Assembly: GCA_014529385.2 (NCBI GenBank) | Contig: CM043964.1 | Span: 106,642,087 to 106,706,086, forward strand | DNA: 64,000 nucleotides | Direction of reading: 5' to 3' | DNA from: Adiantum capillus-veneris | Lineage: Eukaryota; Streptophyta; Polypodiopsida; Polypodiales; Pteridaceae | Made by a program: the position numbers and the translations under genes | The notes under the pieces: model-generated | Database searches by the model: none | The model's input: only the letters and a program-made list of their open reading frames with translations | What the model was told of the DNA's origin: nothing | In this document: positions 10,900-23,760 of the stretch, piece after piece | Position numbering within the stretch: position 1 is the first letter of the stretch | Layout: each line of letters starts with the position of its first letter

Positions 10900-12560
10900 T
10901 AGGTCCACCACTTGTCCAAGTTAATGTAAAAGTGACTCAAGGTTCACAACTTGTGAAAGCAAGGATCCATTGAGGAATACAATCCACTCGGCTATTTTTC
11001 CTTAATTTATTGCATGTGACATTTAAGCAAGGTCCACTTCTAATCTATAACTTCTTAATTTGAGGCATGGGGCATACATAAAATATGTAGCATAGGCTCT
11101 ATTGCTTCATAGGAAGGTTGGTTTCAAGGTGCACTTATCCATGCTAGCCTATCTTGGAGAAATGATGGAGCTTGCTTCTCTCCTTGTTTCAATGGAGACT
11201 AGCTTGGACAAGTGGTGGACCTTTGCTTCTCTCTATGTTTCAATAGAGTTAGCTTGGACAAGTGGTGATCTTGGAACAAAACCCCCATGTAAAACATATC
11301 ATGGGTATTCCAAGTGATTAGAAAGATTACCATTTAAGATATAACCTTATAGGTTGGACAACTAGATCTTGGCTTGGAGAAATGGTGGACCTTTGATTCT
11401 CTCCATGTTTCAATGGAGTCTATCTTGGAGAAATGGTGGAGCTTGCTTCTGTCCATGTTTCAATGGAGCCTAGCTTGAACAGTTGGTGGACCTTTGCTTC
11501 TCTCTATGTTTCAATAGAGTTAGCTTAGACACGTGGTGGATCTTCAAAATAAACCAACTACTATCAATGTTGCCTAGCTTAGACAAGTGGTGGAGTGTTT
11601 CTCTACTCCATGTTTCAATGGATCTTAGCTTGGACAAGTGTTGGACCTTAAAACAAAAACCCCATGTACAACATAGAATGGATTTTCTAGATTTCAATGG
11701 AGTCTAGCTTTAACAAATGGTGGAGCTTGTCTTCATCCATGTTTCAATGAAACTAGCTTGGACAAGTGGTGGACCTTGTAACAAACCCTCCCATGTACAA
11801 CATATCATTGGTTTTCTAAGTGATGGGAAGGAATACCATTCAAGATATAAACTTATAGCTTGGATAAGTAGTTGACTTTAAAACCAAATTCATCATAATA
11901 CAATGAAATACAGGTCAGCCAATTCCTAAATCTTGAGACCAAACCTCCCATGCTATTAGAGATAATATATTGGATAAGTGGTGGACCTTCTATTATTTTC
12001 CCATGCCTAGTTTAGACAACCGGTACACTTCGCAGCTATAAAGGTTGGACGAGTTGTGGAGCCTTGTTTCTATCCATGTTTTAATGGATCCTAGCTTGGA
12101 CAAGTGGTGGACCTTGGAAAAAAGCTTCCATGTACAACATATATGAGGTTTTCCATGTTTTAATGGAACCTATCTTGGACAAATGGTGAAGCTTTCTTCT
12201 CTCCATGTTGATTTTGGAACTACCTTAGACAAGTGGTGGAGCTTTTCTTTTCTACTCTTCATAATACAATGAAGTATATGTTGGTTACATGGTGAATCTT
12301 AAGGCCAAACCTCCCATTTTACTACAGATGATAGGTTGGACAAGTGGATCAACCTTCTATCATTTCTCCATGACTATATTGGACAATTAGTAGACATAAC
12401 ATCTCTCTATGTTGTCTAGAGATGAGCTTGGACAAGTGATGGACCCTGCTTCTCTCTTCCCTTGGTTTACTAGTTTGAAGACTCAGTATATATACTTTCT
12501 TAGATCTAGCTTGAACAAGTGGTGGACCTTGCATCCACAATCTTAATTCAGTATAAAAAA
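10900..12560. repeat. Left-arm tandem motif array, part 1
   Basis: Many degenerate copies of TTGGACAAGTGGTGGACCTT separated by about 50-60 bp, linked by variants of TCTCCATGTTTCAATGGAGC. The array is mostly in the orientation opposite to the right arm, though the first copies (10,903-10,922) face the other way. Open frames reading DKWW/TSGG are by-products of the repeat. Confidence 0.85.
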
Positions 12561-13369
12561 GTATATGAAAAAATAACATAGGAATCTTGGTTTGAAGGTC
12601 AAGCAATTAGGTTCCAAATGCACATAATAATATATTTTCCACCCATATTAAAAGAAAGTTAAATATGCACATAATAATATATTTTTCCAAATGCACATAA
12701 TAATATATTTTCCACCCATATTAAAGAAATTTAAATATGTTATTACCAAATTGACAAAGGTAACGTCCAAGAATTATATCTTTCCATCTTGTCAGATCTA
12801 AATCTTCATCAAGGCGACATGCATGTATACATCAACTTTCAAGCCATTCAAGAATACATGCACTTAGATTCCATAGTTTTGTTTTCAAAGTCTTTTAGGT
12901 TCTAAAACTCTTTCACATAAAGTATGTAATGACAAAATTCTTGAAGCAAACATTTGTGCCCAAGAAAAAGATCCCTCTCACATATTTAAAGTCCATGAAT
13001 TCTCTGATCCACACTTACAAGTTTTATTTTGACATCAAACATCAATTCTTTCATAGTTCCAAATAAATGCAACCTCGATATGAATTGACAAAAAATGAAT
13101 TTCTTTTACTATATGACCCAACATAGGCCCCAATCAAATAAAAAATGAGTCCCCAAAAATTTGGGTGCACTCTAGCAATACATCAGAGTCCCCTTACAAT
13201 AGGATGCACTCCAATAGTACATTGAAGTCCCCTTAGAGTAGGGTGCACTCCATTCAAGTGTTCATAAAATTGACACACCTTTTTTTTTTAAAAAAAAGAC
13301 TATATCAAATTATACAAATGTTGAAAGATACACACTAGAATAAAAAAAGCATCTTATAGCCATATTTAT
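12561..13369. other. AT-rich spacer with short local duplications
   Basis: It contains a duplicated segment of about 60 bp with ATGCACATAATAATATATTT (12,615-12,740) and two or three degenerate copies of a 45-bp unit with GGGTGCACTCC (13,165-13,250). No coding capacity is seen. It lies downstream of the first phosphatase gene. Confidence 0.6.
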
Positions 13370-14145
13370 TCAATGCTTTCGTGTTGACAAGTACACACCA
13401 AGGACATAATTTGTCTCAGAATCACTATACTGATTTACAATTGTGTTGTATGTATAGACTCTCTTATCTCTTGCATACAACCATCCTACCAACCATGGAA
13501 TTATGGTTCTCTGCAAGAAGTTTTGAAGTTGCTCGGAAGTTTGCCTCCACATCTTTGGAAATATAAGATATGTCCCTGGCATGTTCCACATCACCCTATA
13601 TGGAGTGTCATCAAAAATTAAGGTATTGTTTGCATCCAAATCCTCAAATATCTTCCAAATATCACTCAGATTTTTGTGATAAACCCTTGTAAATCCTAAC
13701 ATGATATTTGGATTTTGGCAATTTTTGTTACTCATAAACACCTTGAACTTGGTATACTGCTCAGGAAAACACTTTTGTGTGATGCGTTGCACCCTTGTTA
13801 AGTTATAGCAACTCCATATCCATAGCTCAAAGTATTCAGCACAAAAATCCAAAAAACTTTGTGCGTCTGGTCGCACCACATGATAAACTTCATCTTTGTC
13901 CTCCACAAGTCGCATGTGTTGAGCCCAAGATGGCATAGAATCTCCATGTTTCATTTCAACTGTCTTGAGAAGTAACCCCTCTAGATCCAAGATAAGTACT
14001 CTTTTGATGTCCTTGAAAGCAAGTGGTAGGTGATAAGGAGGTGATTCATTCCTTGGACAAGGTCTTGGAGGAGGTTGGATGGGTAATTCAATAGTTTTCT
14101 TCAATTTATGCCAGCATATAGCCAATCCATTTTTCTGTAATGGTT
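13370..14145 (-). CDS. NIF/FCP1-like HAD phosphatase, cargo copy 1 (3' exon)
   Basis: An exon of about 258 codons after an acceptor TTTAATTTCAG at 14146. The first in-frame residues are PLQKNGLAICWHKLKK, with no ATG, so 5' exon(s) are missing from view. From about residue 50: VLILDLEGLLL (motif I), a variable loop, VRPDAQSFLDFCAEYFELWI with WS (motif II), a lysine-containing middle, and TLIFDDTPYR (motif IV DD). This is the plant NLI-interacting-factor type of HAD fold, which dephosphorylates phosphoserine proteins. Motif I has D-x-E where classic enzymes have D-x-D, so catalysis is uncertain. The rest of this exon is open. It is related to the gene at 19,368-20,518. Confidence 0.75.
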
Positions 14146-14429
14146 CTGAAATTAAAGAACAAGAACACTTAATGCAAACACAACAATAGACATGATTTTT
14201 ACATTGTCTACCCTAAGGTTTTATTAGATACCAAAATCCATCTATGATCTACTCATTAATAGAAAGAAAGTCAAATTAAAATCCTGACTCTTTTTTATGC
14301 TACACTCTCTCTTAGTCTCAATACCATGGAGTTCAACTAGACTTAAGTCAACTAATAACTACTACTTGTTGTTAAAGGTATGCTTGAAGTGTATAAGGCT
14401 TAACCAATGCTCTAGTGTAGAATGGGTAT
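14146..14429. other. Short unassigned stretch, probably intron 5' of phosphatase copy 1
   Basis: Immediately upstream (minus sense) of the acceptor at 14146. No array motif and no coding frame. Probably intron sequence. Confidence 0.5.
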
Positions 14430-17400
14430 TTAGGTCTCAAGGTCTACCACTTATCCAAGCAAAGATCCATTTAGATATGGAAACCCAATTTTTCTTAATA
14501 TAATGATATAGAGTGGACAAGTGGTGAATCCTGAGACCAAGCCACTCATGCTACTAGGGATAATAGGTTGGACAAGTGGTGGACCTTGAATGTAAACCCC
14601 CCATGTACAAAGTATCAGGGTTTTGGGTATTTCAATGGACTCTAGCATCTTGGAAACATGGTGGAGCTTACTTCTCTCCATGTTTCAATGGAGTCTATCT
14701 TGGATAAATGGTGGAGCATCATTCTCTCCATGTTTCAATGGAGCCTACCTTGGACAAGTGGTGCATGTTTGTTTCTCTCTATGTTTGAACAGATTTAGCT
14801 TGGACAAGTGGTGGACCTTGGAACAAAATCCCCATGTAAAACATATCATGGACATTACAAGTGGTGAGAAAAAAATAATTCAATAATAACCTTATAGGTT
14901 GGAAAAGTGGTGGACCTTAACACCCAATTATTATTAATATAATGACATAGAGTGGACAAGTGGTGAATCTTGCGACCAAACAAACTACTAGGAAAAGTAC
15001 GTTGGACAAGTGGTGGACCTTGAATGCAAACCCCCCATGTACAAAATTACTCATGCTACTAGGAATAATTTGGTATTAAGGTCCATGTTTCAATGGAGCC
15101 TAGCTTGGAAAAGTGGTGGACCTTTGTTTCTCTCTATGTTTCAATAGAATTTGCTTGGACAAGTGGTGAACCTTGGAACAAAACCCCCATGTAAAGCATG
15201 TCATGGGCATTACAAGTGGTGAGAAAAAATACCATTCAAGGTATAACCTTATAGGCTGGACAAGTGGTGGACCTTAGCACCCAATTCCTCTTATTATAAT
15301 GACATATAGTGGAAAAGTGGTGAATTGTGAGACCAAACCTACTAGGGATAATAGGTTGGAGAAATGGTTGACCTTGAATGTAAATCACCCATGTACAAAA
15401 TATCATGGGTTTTGCGTATTTCAATGGAGCCTAGCATCTTGGAGACATGGTGGAACTTACTTCTCTCCATGTTTTAATGGAGCCTATCTAGGAGAAATGG
15501 TGGAGGTTCCTTCTCTCCATGTTTCAATGGAGCCTAGCTTGGACAAGTCGTGGACCTTTGTTTCTCTCTATGTTTGAATATGGTTAGCTTGGACAAGTGG
15601 TGGATCTTGGAATGAAACTCCCATGTAAAACATATCATGGGCATTTCAAGTGGCGAGAAAGGATACCATTTAAGATATAACCTTATAGGTTGGACAAGTG
15701 GTGGACCTTAACACAATATAATGACATAGAGTGTACAAGTGGTGAATCTTGAAACCAAACCACTCATGCTACTAGGGATAATAGGTTAAACAAGTGGTGG
15801 GCCTTGAAATAAAACCCCCTAGAGTGTTTCAATGGAGCCTAGCTTGGAAACATGGTAAAGCTTGCTTCTCTCCATGTTTCAATGCAGCCTATCTTGGATA
15901 AATGGTGCAGCATCATTCTCTCCATGTTTCAATGGAGCCTAGCTTGGACAAGTGGTGGACCTTTGTTTCTCTCTATGTTTAATAGAGTTATCTTGGAAAA
16001 GTGGTGGACCTTGGAACAAAACCCCATGTAAAACATATCATGGGCATTACAAGTGGTGAGAAAAAAATACCATTCAATATATAACCTTATAGGTTGGACA
16101 AGTGGTGGACCTTAACACCCAATTATTCTTAATATAATGACATAGAGTGGATAAGTGGTGAAATTGGGACCAAACCTACTAGGGAAATAGGTTGGACAAG
16201 TGGTGGACCTTGAATGTAACCGCCCCATGTACAAAATATCACTCATGCTACTAGAAATAATTTGGTATTAAGGTCCATGTTTCAATGCAGCCTAGCTTGG
16301 AAAAGTGGTGGACCTTTGTTTCTCTCTATGTTTCAATAGATTTATCTTGGACAAGTGGTGTACCTTGGAACAAAACCCCATGTAAATCATGTCATGGGCA
16401 TTACAAGTGGTGAAAAAATACCATCAAGCTATAACATTATAGGTTGGACAAGTGGTGGACCTTAACACCTAATTCCTCTTAATATAATGACATAGAGTGG
16501 ACAAGTGGTGAATCATGAGACCAAACCTACTAGGGATAATAGGTTGGACAAGTGGTGAACCTTGAATGTACCCCCCATGTACAAAAAATTATGGGTATTG
16601 GGTATTTCAATGGAGCCTAGCAACTTGGAGACATGGTGGAGCTTATTTCTCTCCATGTTTCAATGGAGCCTATCTAGGAGAAACAGTGGAGGTTCCTTCT
16701 CTCCATGTTTCAATGAGCCTAGCTTGGACAAGTGGTGGACCTTTCTTTCTCTATATGTTTTAATAGAGTTAGCTTGGACAAGTGGTGGACCTTGGAATGA
16801 AACCCCCATGTAAAACATATCATGGGCATTTCAAGTGGTGAGAAAGGATACTATTTAAAATATAACCTTATAGGCTGGACAAGTGGTGGACTTTAACACA
16901 TATTTCTTCTTAATATAATGACATAGAGTGTACAAGTGGTGAATCTTGAGACCAAACCACTCTTGCTACTAGGGATAATAGGTTGGACAAGTGGTGGACC
17001 TTGAATGTAAACCCCTCATGTACAAAATTATGGGTTTAGGGTATTTCAATGGAGCCTAGCTTGGAGACATGGTGGAGATTGCTTCTCTCAATGTTTCAAT
17101 GGAACCTATCTTGGAGAAATGGTGGATCATCCTTCTCTCCATGTTTCAATGGAGCCTATCTTGGACAAGTGGTGGACCTTTGCTTCTCTCTATGTTTTAA
17201 TGGAGTTAGCTTGGACAAGTGGTGGGTCTTGGAACAAAACCCCTTTGTAAAACATAGCATGGACATTACAAGTGATGAGGAAAAATATCATTCAAGATAT
17301 AACCTTATAGGTTGGAAAAGTGGTGATGGACCTTGACAAGTGGTGAAGGATACCATTTAAGATATACCCTTATAGGTTGGACAAGTGGTGGACCTTAACA

Positions 17401-18310
17401 CCCAGTTATTCTTAATATAATGACATAGAGTGGATAAGTGGTGAATCTTAAGACCAAATCACTCATGCTACTAGGTATAATACGTTAGAGAAGTGGTAGA
17501 CCTTGAATGTAAACACCCCATGTACAAAATATCATGGTTTTAGGGTGTTTCAATGGAGCCTAGAATCTCGGAGACATGGTAGATCTTGATTCTTTCCATG
17601 TTTGAATGGCACCTATCTTGGAAAAATGATGGAGGTTACTTCTCTCCATACTTCAACGGAGCCTAGCTTTGACAAGTGGTGAACCTTTGCTTCTCTCTAT
17701 GTTTGAATAGAGTTAGCTTGGACAAGTGGTGGACCTTTGCTTCTCTCTATGTTTGAATAGAGTTAGCTTGGACAAGTGGTGGACCTTGGAATGAAACCCC
17801 CGTGTAAAACATATCATGGGCATTTCAAGTGGTGAGAAAGGATACCATTTAAGATATAACCTTATAGGTTGGACAAGTGGTGGACCTTAATACATAGTTC
17901 TTCTTAATATAATGACATAGAGTGTACAAGTGGTGTATCTTGAGACCAAACCACTCGTGCTACTAGGGATCCTAGCTTGGACAAGTGGTGGACCTTGGAA
18001 AAAAGTCCCCTGTACAACATAGATGAGTTTTTTCATGTTTTAATGGAAGAGAGATTCGACAAATGGTGGAGCTTGTTATCTCCATGTGGATTTTAGAACT
18101 AGCTTGGACAAGTGGTGGAGCTTGGCTTTTTTACTCTTCATAATACAATGATGTATAGGTTGGTTTACATGGTGAATCTTAAGGCCAAACCTCCCATCTT
18201 ACTAGAGATGATAGGTTGGACAAGTGGTCAACCTTCTATCATTTCTCCATGCCTATATTAGACAATTAGTAGAACTAGCATCTTTCTATGTTGTCTAGAG
18301 CTGAGCTTGG
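14430..18310. repeat. Left-arm tandem array, about 400-440-bp units
   Basis: Repeated units containing GGTTGGACAAGTGGTGGACC, CATGTAAAACATATCATGGG, ATATAACCTTATAGG and AATATAATGACATAGAGTGG, for example around 15.2, 15.65, 16.05, 16.4, 16.85, 17.3 and 17.85 kb. It is the same unit as in 27-36 kb but inverted. Copies are degenerate and uneven, suggesting an older or less homogenised array. Confidence 0.9.
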
Positions 18311-19320
18311 ACAAGTAGTGGACCTTGCTACTCTCTTCCCTTGGATTATTAGTTTGAAGACTCATTATATATACTTGCTTAGATCTATATAATTACTCAT
18401 TAGTTAGGTTACAAGTGGGTATGTAATTTGTTAGCCTCAAGGGACTTTGAATATTGAATAGTAAGACCAAGTGCTGGTTTGAAGATCTTTTGCTTATCTA
18501 AACTAGACTCTAACTCAATAATAAGTTTCATAAGTTCCACGAATTGTCCTATCTAGGCTCCAAAAGAGTCTTAATTGGTTTGTGCTAGATTATAACTTCC
18601 TTGATGGGGTAGAATCCTAGAAAAAATGAGGCACTATAAGTTTTACCTTAGCTCAAATGGATTTTTCACTTAAACTCGACTGCAATTTGGCTATCTAGTC
18701 TTTGTCTCGATGGAGTTTAACACTAGATACATAGTAGTGATATTTAAGCTTCATGTCTCTTCACTTGATCGAGATATGAGACCATACTTTCAAGGTCACC
18801 ACTTGTCTTACCTAAAGACCAATGTGAGACATGGGAGCAAGAAAGCCATCCGATATTGTTTTAAGGACTATTACATAGGCATTCAATAACTTAAGTAAAG
18901 AAAAAAGACTTGGATCTTTCACAATTAATAACTTAAGTAAAGCCAAAAAGACTTGGATCTTGACAATGTTTTTTCAAACTAAAAAAAGCACAATCTCATG
19001 CTAACAAAAACTATAAATCACAATTGAAAGGTTTGAACAGAAAAAGATCAACAATCTTAATAAGAAGGATACTTTTCATTTCATTTGATGATTACAAACT
19101 AAAATAAAGTCTCTCAAGAAATTGATAAACAAAAAATGTAGGTGACTGCTTCATTATTTTGAGCAAAAATATCAAAATCTCTATTGATTGAGCTCCATCT
19201 AGTAGTATCCTTTGTAAGATCCTGCAAGAAGGAATAAAAAGAAAGATTTGTTAGATACATGCACATGAGTGTTCAAGCATGTGTATCAAGAATATATGAC
19301 ATGTCACTAGTACCTTAGGG
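18311..19320. other. Unassigned spacer in giant element
   Basis: The array motif fades here. There is a short tandem duplication near 18,880-18,965 (AACTTAAGTAAAG repeats). No gene is visible. The array orientation reverses somewhere between this spacer and about 20.7 kb. Confidence 0.5.
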
Positions 19321-19367
19321 TTGCTTTCTATCCAGCCTTAGAAGATTGTTCTCAGCTTTCACCTTAT

Positions 19368-20518
19368 TTATATAAGCCTTTGCTGTGGTTGCCTCAAAAC
19401 TCCTTTTGTGTTACAACCCATTTGCCTAGCTAAAGTGGTCAATTGTGACGCCTTCATGCTTTCAATGGGTGTACGCTCCTTTGCCAAGATCTCTTGTATT
19501 TGGGCTCTTCTCATTTCATTGCGGTGGCTTGTGTCACTTGCATCTTCAATGATAGTTTCATCTCTGTCACCTTTTGCAGGTGGTATTCTTCTTGTAAAGA
19601 ACACCTTAGCTGACCAAACATCATTTTTCTGCTTCCAATACTCCAATGATTTGTTTGTATTCACTATCATTTGTCACTATAGGTTGTCCATAACGATTAG
19701 AAGCAATTAAATCACGCACATCCCTTCTCTCATCAAGCTGAATCAAGTATGGCAGTAGCTCCTCCAAGAGCATATTGTCAACCATCTTCTCAGCATCAAA
19801 TTGTGGTGGAAAAATGCAATTGTTTGCTGGTGAAATACATCCCTTGTAAGGAGAGTCATCAATAAGCACTGTTCTTTGTGGATCACATTCAAACCCCATG
19901 GCAATTTTGGCTAGAGGCTTGAACATTGCCTCAACGTTTGGATTGTCGGGTCTAAACAATTTTTGAGTTTGAGCGGTGTAGCAAACATCTTGCGACCAAA
20001 TTGCAAAGAAAGGCAATGTATCCTCAGCTAAGTTGTTTAGTGCTGCAAGGAGGATTTGATACACATTATTCCTAGTAGCTGTCGACCAAATTGCAACATT
20101 AAACCTTTGTAAAATAGTCTTCAAGAATTGGATGCAACCTGGCCTGAGTATAATATATCTTTTTGAATCCATTTGCACTGAGTTGTGGTGTGTGGATGGT
20201 TGAGGGGAACGTTTCAACAATAGACCATTTAAATCCAATATAATTGTAAGCATGGATTTCTCAACATCTACGCTACATGACGTAGTAGTACAATTGGCAA
20301 TAGCTCGTGAGTGGACTTTTCAGTCTCTTTTGATGTATGTTGCATTTTTGAAGCATCGTTTTCTTGGTTCTCATTATTGGAAGCTTGCTCAAGTTGCACA
20401 ACACTAGACTCTAGTATAGAAATATCATCCATCTTGGGCACTTTAGAAACCATAGAATCTATGGATTCTATAGTTGTTGACTGAACCATAGGAGCATTAT
20501 CCATCCCAGTTTGTGAAT
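19368..20518 (-). CDS. NIF/FCP1-like HAD phosphatase, cargo copy 2 (possibly broken)
   Basis: The exon begins after an acceptor TTTCTTAG at about 20519; the first ATG is MDNAPMV. An acidic/polar N-region (about 80 residues) precedes the phosphatase core, which lies in another frame from 20253: MLTIILDLNGLLL (motif I), RPGCIQFLKTIL, VAIWSTATRNN (motif II), TVLIDDSPYKG (motif IV). D-L-N-G in motif I is the plant form of this family. After NDSEYK the frame must shift again to continue as EYWKQKNDVWSAK and a Lys/Arg-rich tail to 19368 with a weak SAP-like stretch (SQLTTLARQMGC). Two frame changes imply either unseen introns or a pseudogene. Confidence 0.65.
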
Positions 20519-20573
20519 CTAAGAAACACACACACAAATGGTATCTCAAAACCACTAGAATTTTATTCACCAT

Positions 20574-21150
20574 ATTTATATGTAGAACTCCTAGTAAGAA
20601 ATTTATTTAAGGTAAAGTCGTTGTTAGAATCCTTGCAACCATTTTCAGCATTCGTACACCAAACACCACTTGTCTAAAATACAATCTACTAATCAACATT
20701 TTCCATCCTACACTTTATTAAAGATGAGTACTTAAAGTGAAAACTAAAGCCACCTTGTTGAGGAAACATGGATACAAGGTCCACCAAATGTCCAACCTAG
20801 ACTACAAGAAAATAATTAGAGATTTGGCTTAGATTTGGATTCAAAGGCCACCACTTTTAAGTAAGATAACTCCACTTGTTTAAGACAGTAATGTTTGAAG
20901 CCCCACCACTTGTCCAACCTAGACATTGATTAAATTTTGGTAAGATTTATCACAAATCTGAGTAGAATCAAGATTCTATGGCCAAGTAGTCAAATATGTT
21001 AGACAACACACAAAGCATAAGAGCACTCTAGATTCTCGTTGAGCATAACTAAACAATAATCAAATGTTATATTCACTTGAGATTTCATCCATGAAAAATG
21101 AAAATGATGCATGTACTTGAGATTTCCATCCATGTACATACTTTACAATG
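20574..21150. repeat. Sparse array motifs between phosphatase 2 and SET remnant
   Basis: Scattered degenerate CACCACTTGTCCAACCT motifs (for example 20,780, 20,905) in AT-rich DNA. No gene. Probably intron or intergenic. Confidence 0.5.
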
Positions 21151-21701
21151 TCAAGTAAAGTTATAGGCAAAAAACTCTTCTCCTGCTTCAACTTGACAAA
21201 TAGTCTCAATGCATACATGGCCATATTCTTCTGACTTGATGTGTGAAGAGGTGCATTTATGCCAAGGTGGCAAATTTGGATCAAATGTATAGCGTACGTT
21301 GGGACAGACATTTGTACTGTGAGAACTATTTATATAGCCCGACACGTTTCTTCTTCTACACACCAATAATGTATGATTGATCTTCCTCTTCTTCTATGTT
21401 TGGATCCTCTAGAAGAGAATTTTTATAAGCTCTTGGAAATATTTTGCATATCTTTTTCCAGTCTTGAAATCTATACTTATGCCCTCCATAGTTTAGAATA
21501 GTCAAACCACTTTCCAGGGTAGTATGCACAAATAGCCATAACCAGCTCCTTCAATACATGAAAGTCGCACTTCAAAAATCCACACCGTTAATATGGAAAA
21601 TTACATCTTGGGAATAGGAAAAGTTGGTGTCCAAAAAGGATCTTCATGCCAATCATAGTGTGAAATACATCTAGTTTTTATATCACTTAACTCCTTTGTG
21701 T
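21151..21701 (-). pseudogene. SET-domain (lysine methyltransferase-like) remnant
   Basis: Minus-strand pieces in order: an exon after TTTTTGCAG at 21702, then EVRLSCIEGAGYG (about 21,575-21,537), a gap with two stops, then after TTGGTGTGTAG near 21,360 RNVSGYINSSHSTNVCPNVR, and finally VCIETICQVEAGEEFFAYNF (ending 21151). These match the SET fold: the GxG-type start, the N-H/S-x-x-x-PN knot, and the GEE-x-x-x-Y-[ND] end. SET enzymes methylate lysines of histones and other proteins. The canonical NHS-C is changed to NSSHS, and stops break the first half, so this copy is likely dead. It lies among other cargo genes on the same strand. Confidence 0.6.
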
Positions 21702-21889
21702 CTGCAAAAAGAAGAAATATTATGCATAAAATAATGACAATATCAAAGAAAGATATCATTATTTTATAGTCCAATAGGTCCATTGTATGGAAGACTTAGA
21801 GTGCCTCTTACATGGTGCCTCCAAGGTTTCCAAAAAATAAAATCATTGGAAAAAAAAGGCCACTGTGTCTCCAATCTATTGCCCATTTG

Positions 21890-23760
21890 ATGAAGCATAG
21901 AGAGAACCAAGGTCCACCACTTGTCCAAGCTAGACATGGAGCATTGACACAAGATCCAACACTTATCCAAGAACCCTATAGTATATGTGGTAACATGGGA
22001 TGCATTGATGCAACAAAAGTAGTCTAGCCTCCTCATCCATCTCTTTTTTCTTGTAGCCTAGAGGGATTAGTTTCAAGGTCTATCACTAGTCAAAAACTAC
22101 ACATAGAACATTGATACAAGGTTCCACCACATGTGAAACCTATCATCTCTAGTAGCATGGATGGTTTGATATCAAGGTTCATCGCGTGTCCTACCTATAC
22201 TCTATTGTAGCATATAGATTCTGGTTTGGTGGTACTACACTTGTCCAAACTTGGCTTGTTGTTGATATCTGGAGGTAATCAAGGGTCCTCCACTTGTCCA
22301 AGTTAGGCATATAAAACAATTGCAAGGTCCACCATGTGTACAACATATGATTGATTATAGCATGCATGGTCTTATTTCATGGGCAACCATCTTCTCTCCA
22401 ACATGTGTCCAACCTCGGCTCCATTGAAGCATGGAGAGAAGCAAGGTCCACCACTTATCAAAGCTATTATTTTCTCCCAGTGCTTTCAAAACCCATAATA
22501 GTTGACTGTGGTGGGGGGGGGGGGGATTCTTGTTTCAAGGTTCACCCCTTGGCTAAGATTGGATCCATTGAAACATAAAGAGAAGCAAGCTCTACCATTT
22601 GTCCAAGCTAGGAGCCATTGAAACATGAAAACCCCATAATATGTTGTATACGAGGGGTGTTTTTCAAGGTCTACCACTTGTCTAAGCTATGGTCCATTGG
22701 AACATGGAGAGAAGCAAAGCTCCACCACTTTTCTAAGCTAGGATCCATTGAAACATGGAGAGAAGCAAGCTCCATTGTTTGTCTAAGCTAGGCTCCATTG
22801 GAACAAGGAGAAAACAAGCTCCACCACTTGCCTATTATTGCATAGAGATTCTGGTTTGAAGGTCCACCACTTGTCCAACCTTGCCTTCATGTATGGAGAT
22901 AATCAAGAGTGCAATGCTTCTCTAAGCTAGGGACATAAAAGAGTTTCAAGGTCCACTACATATACGATCTATGATGGGTTGTAGCATGGGAGGTTTCATT
23001 TTAAGGTTGACCACTTCTCCAGCTCCGTTGTCCAACCTCAGATCCATTGAAGAATGGAGAATAAAGGTGTACCAACTCTCCAAAATAGGCAGGACAATCT
23101 CTATAAAACCCATGATGAATTGTTAAATATGCTATGCTGTGGAGTTTGTTTGAAGTTCCACTCCTTATCCAAGCTACAATCCATTGAAGCATGGAACTAA
23201 GTAAGATATATCTCTAGTCCAAGATAGGATCCATTGAAAATAGAGAGAATCAAGGTCCACCACTTGTCCAAGCTATGCATGGGTAATTGATATAAGGACC
23301 ACTACGTTTTCACCTATACTATGCTCTATCATGGATGGTTTCATATCCCACCAATTTTCCAACCTATTTAGTAGGTTGTATTATGGGGGTTTGGTTTCAA
23401 GGTACTTCACTTGTCTGAGGTGGGTTCCATTGAACCATGGAGAGAAACTATGTCTACCACTTGTCCGAAATATGCTCCTTTAAAACATAAAAACAAGGTC
23501 CACCACTTGTCCAAGCTAAAGTTTCTCTCCATTGAAGCATGGAGAGAAACAAGGTCTACCACCTGTCCAAAATATGCTCCATTGAAACATAAAAGCAAGG
23601 TCCACCACTTGTCCAAGCTAATATAACAAATGGGTGTTGGTTACAAGGTGTACCACACTTGTCTAAACTAGTCTTCATGCAAGGTCTACCACATGTCCAA
23701 GCTATATGAGCTTGTTTTGAAGGTCTACCACACCTCTTGAAATTAGGATCCATGTAAGTC
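21890..23760. repeat. Right-orientation array, degenerate
   Basis: Copies of AAGGTCCACCACTTGTCCAA alternate with CATTGAAACATGGAGAGAAG. They are irregularly spaced and more diverged than 27-36 kb. A poly-G run occurs at 22,513-22,526. It lies between the SET remnant and the ParB-like gene. Confidence 0.85.

Noticed and set aside
11102-18000. Many plus-strand frames with TSGG/DKWW motifs
   Set aside because: They recur with the satellite unit and are the motif GGACAAGTGGTGGACC translated.
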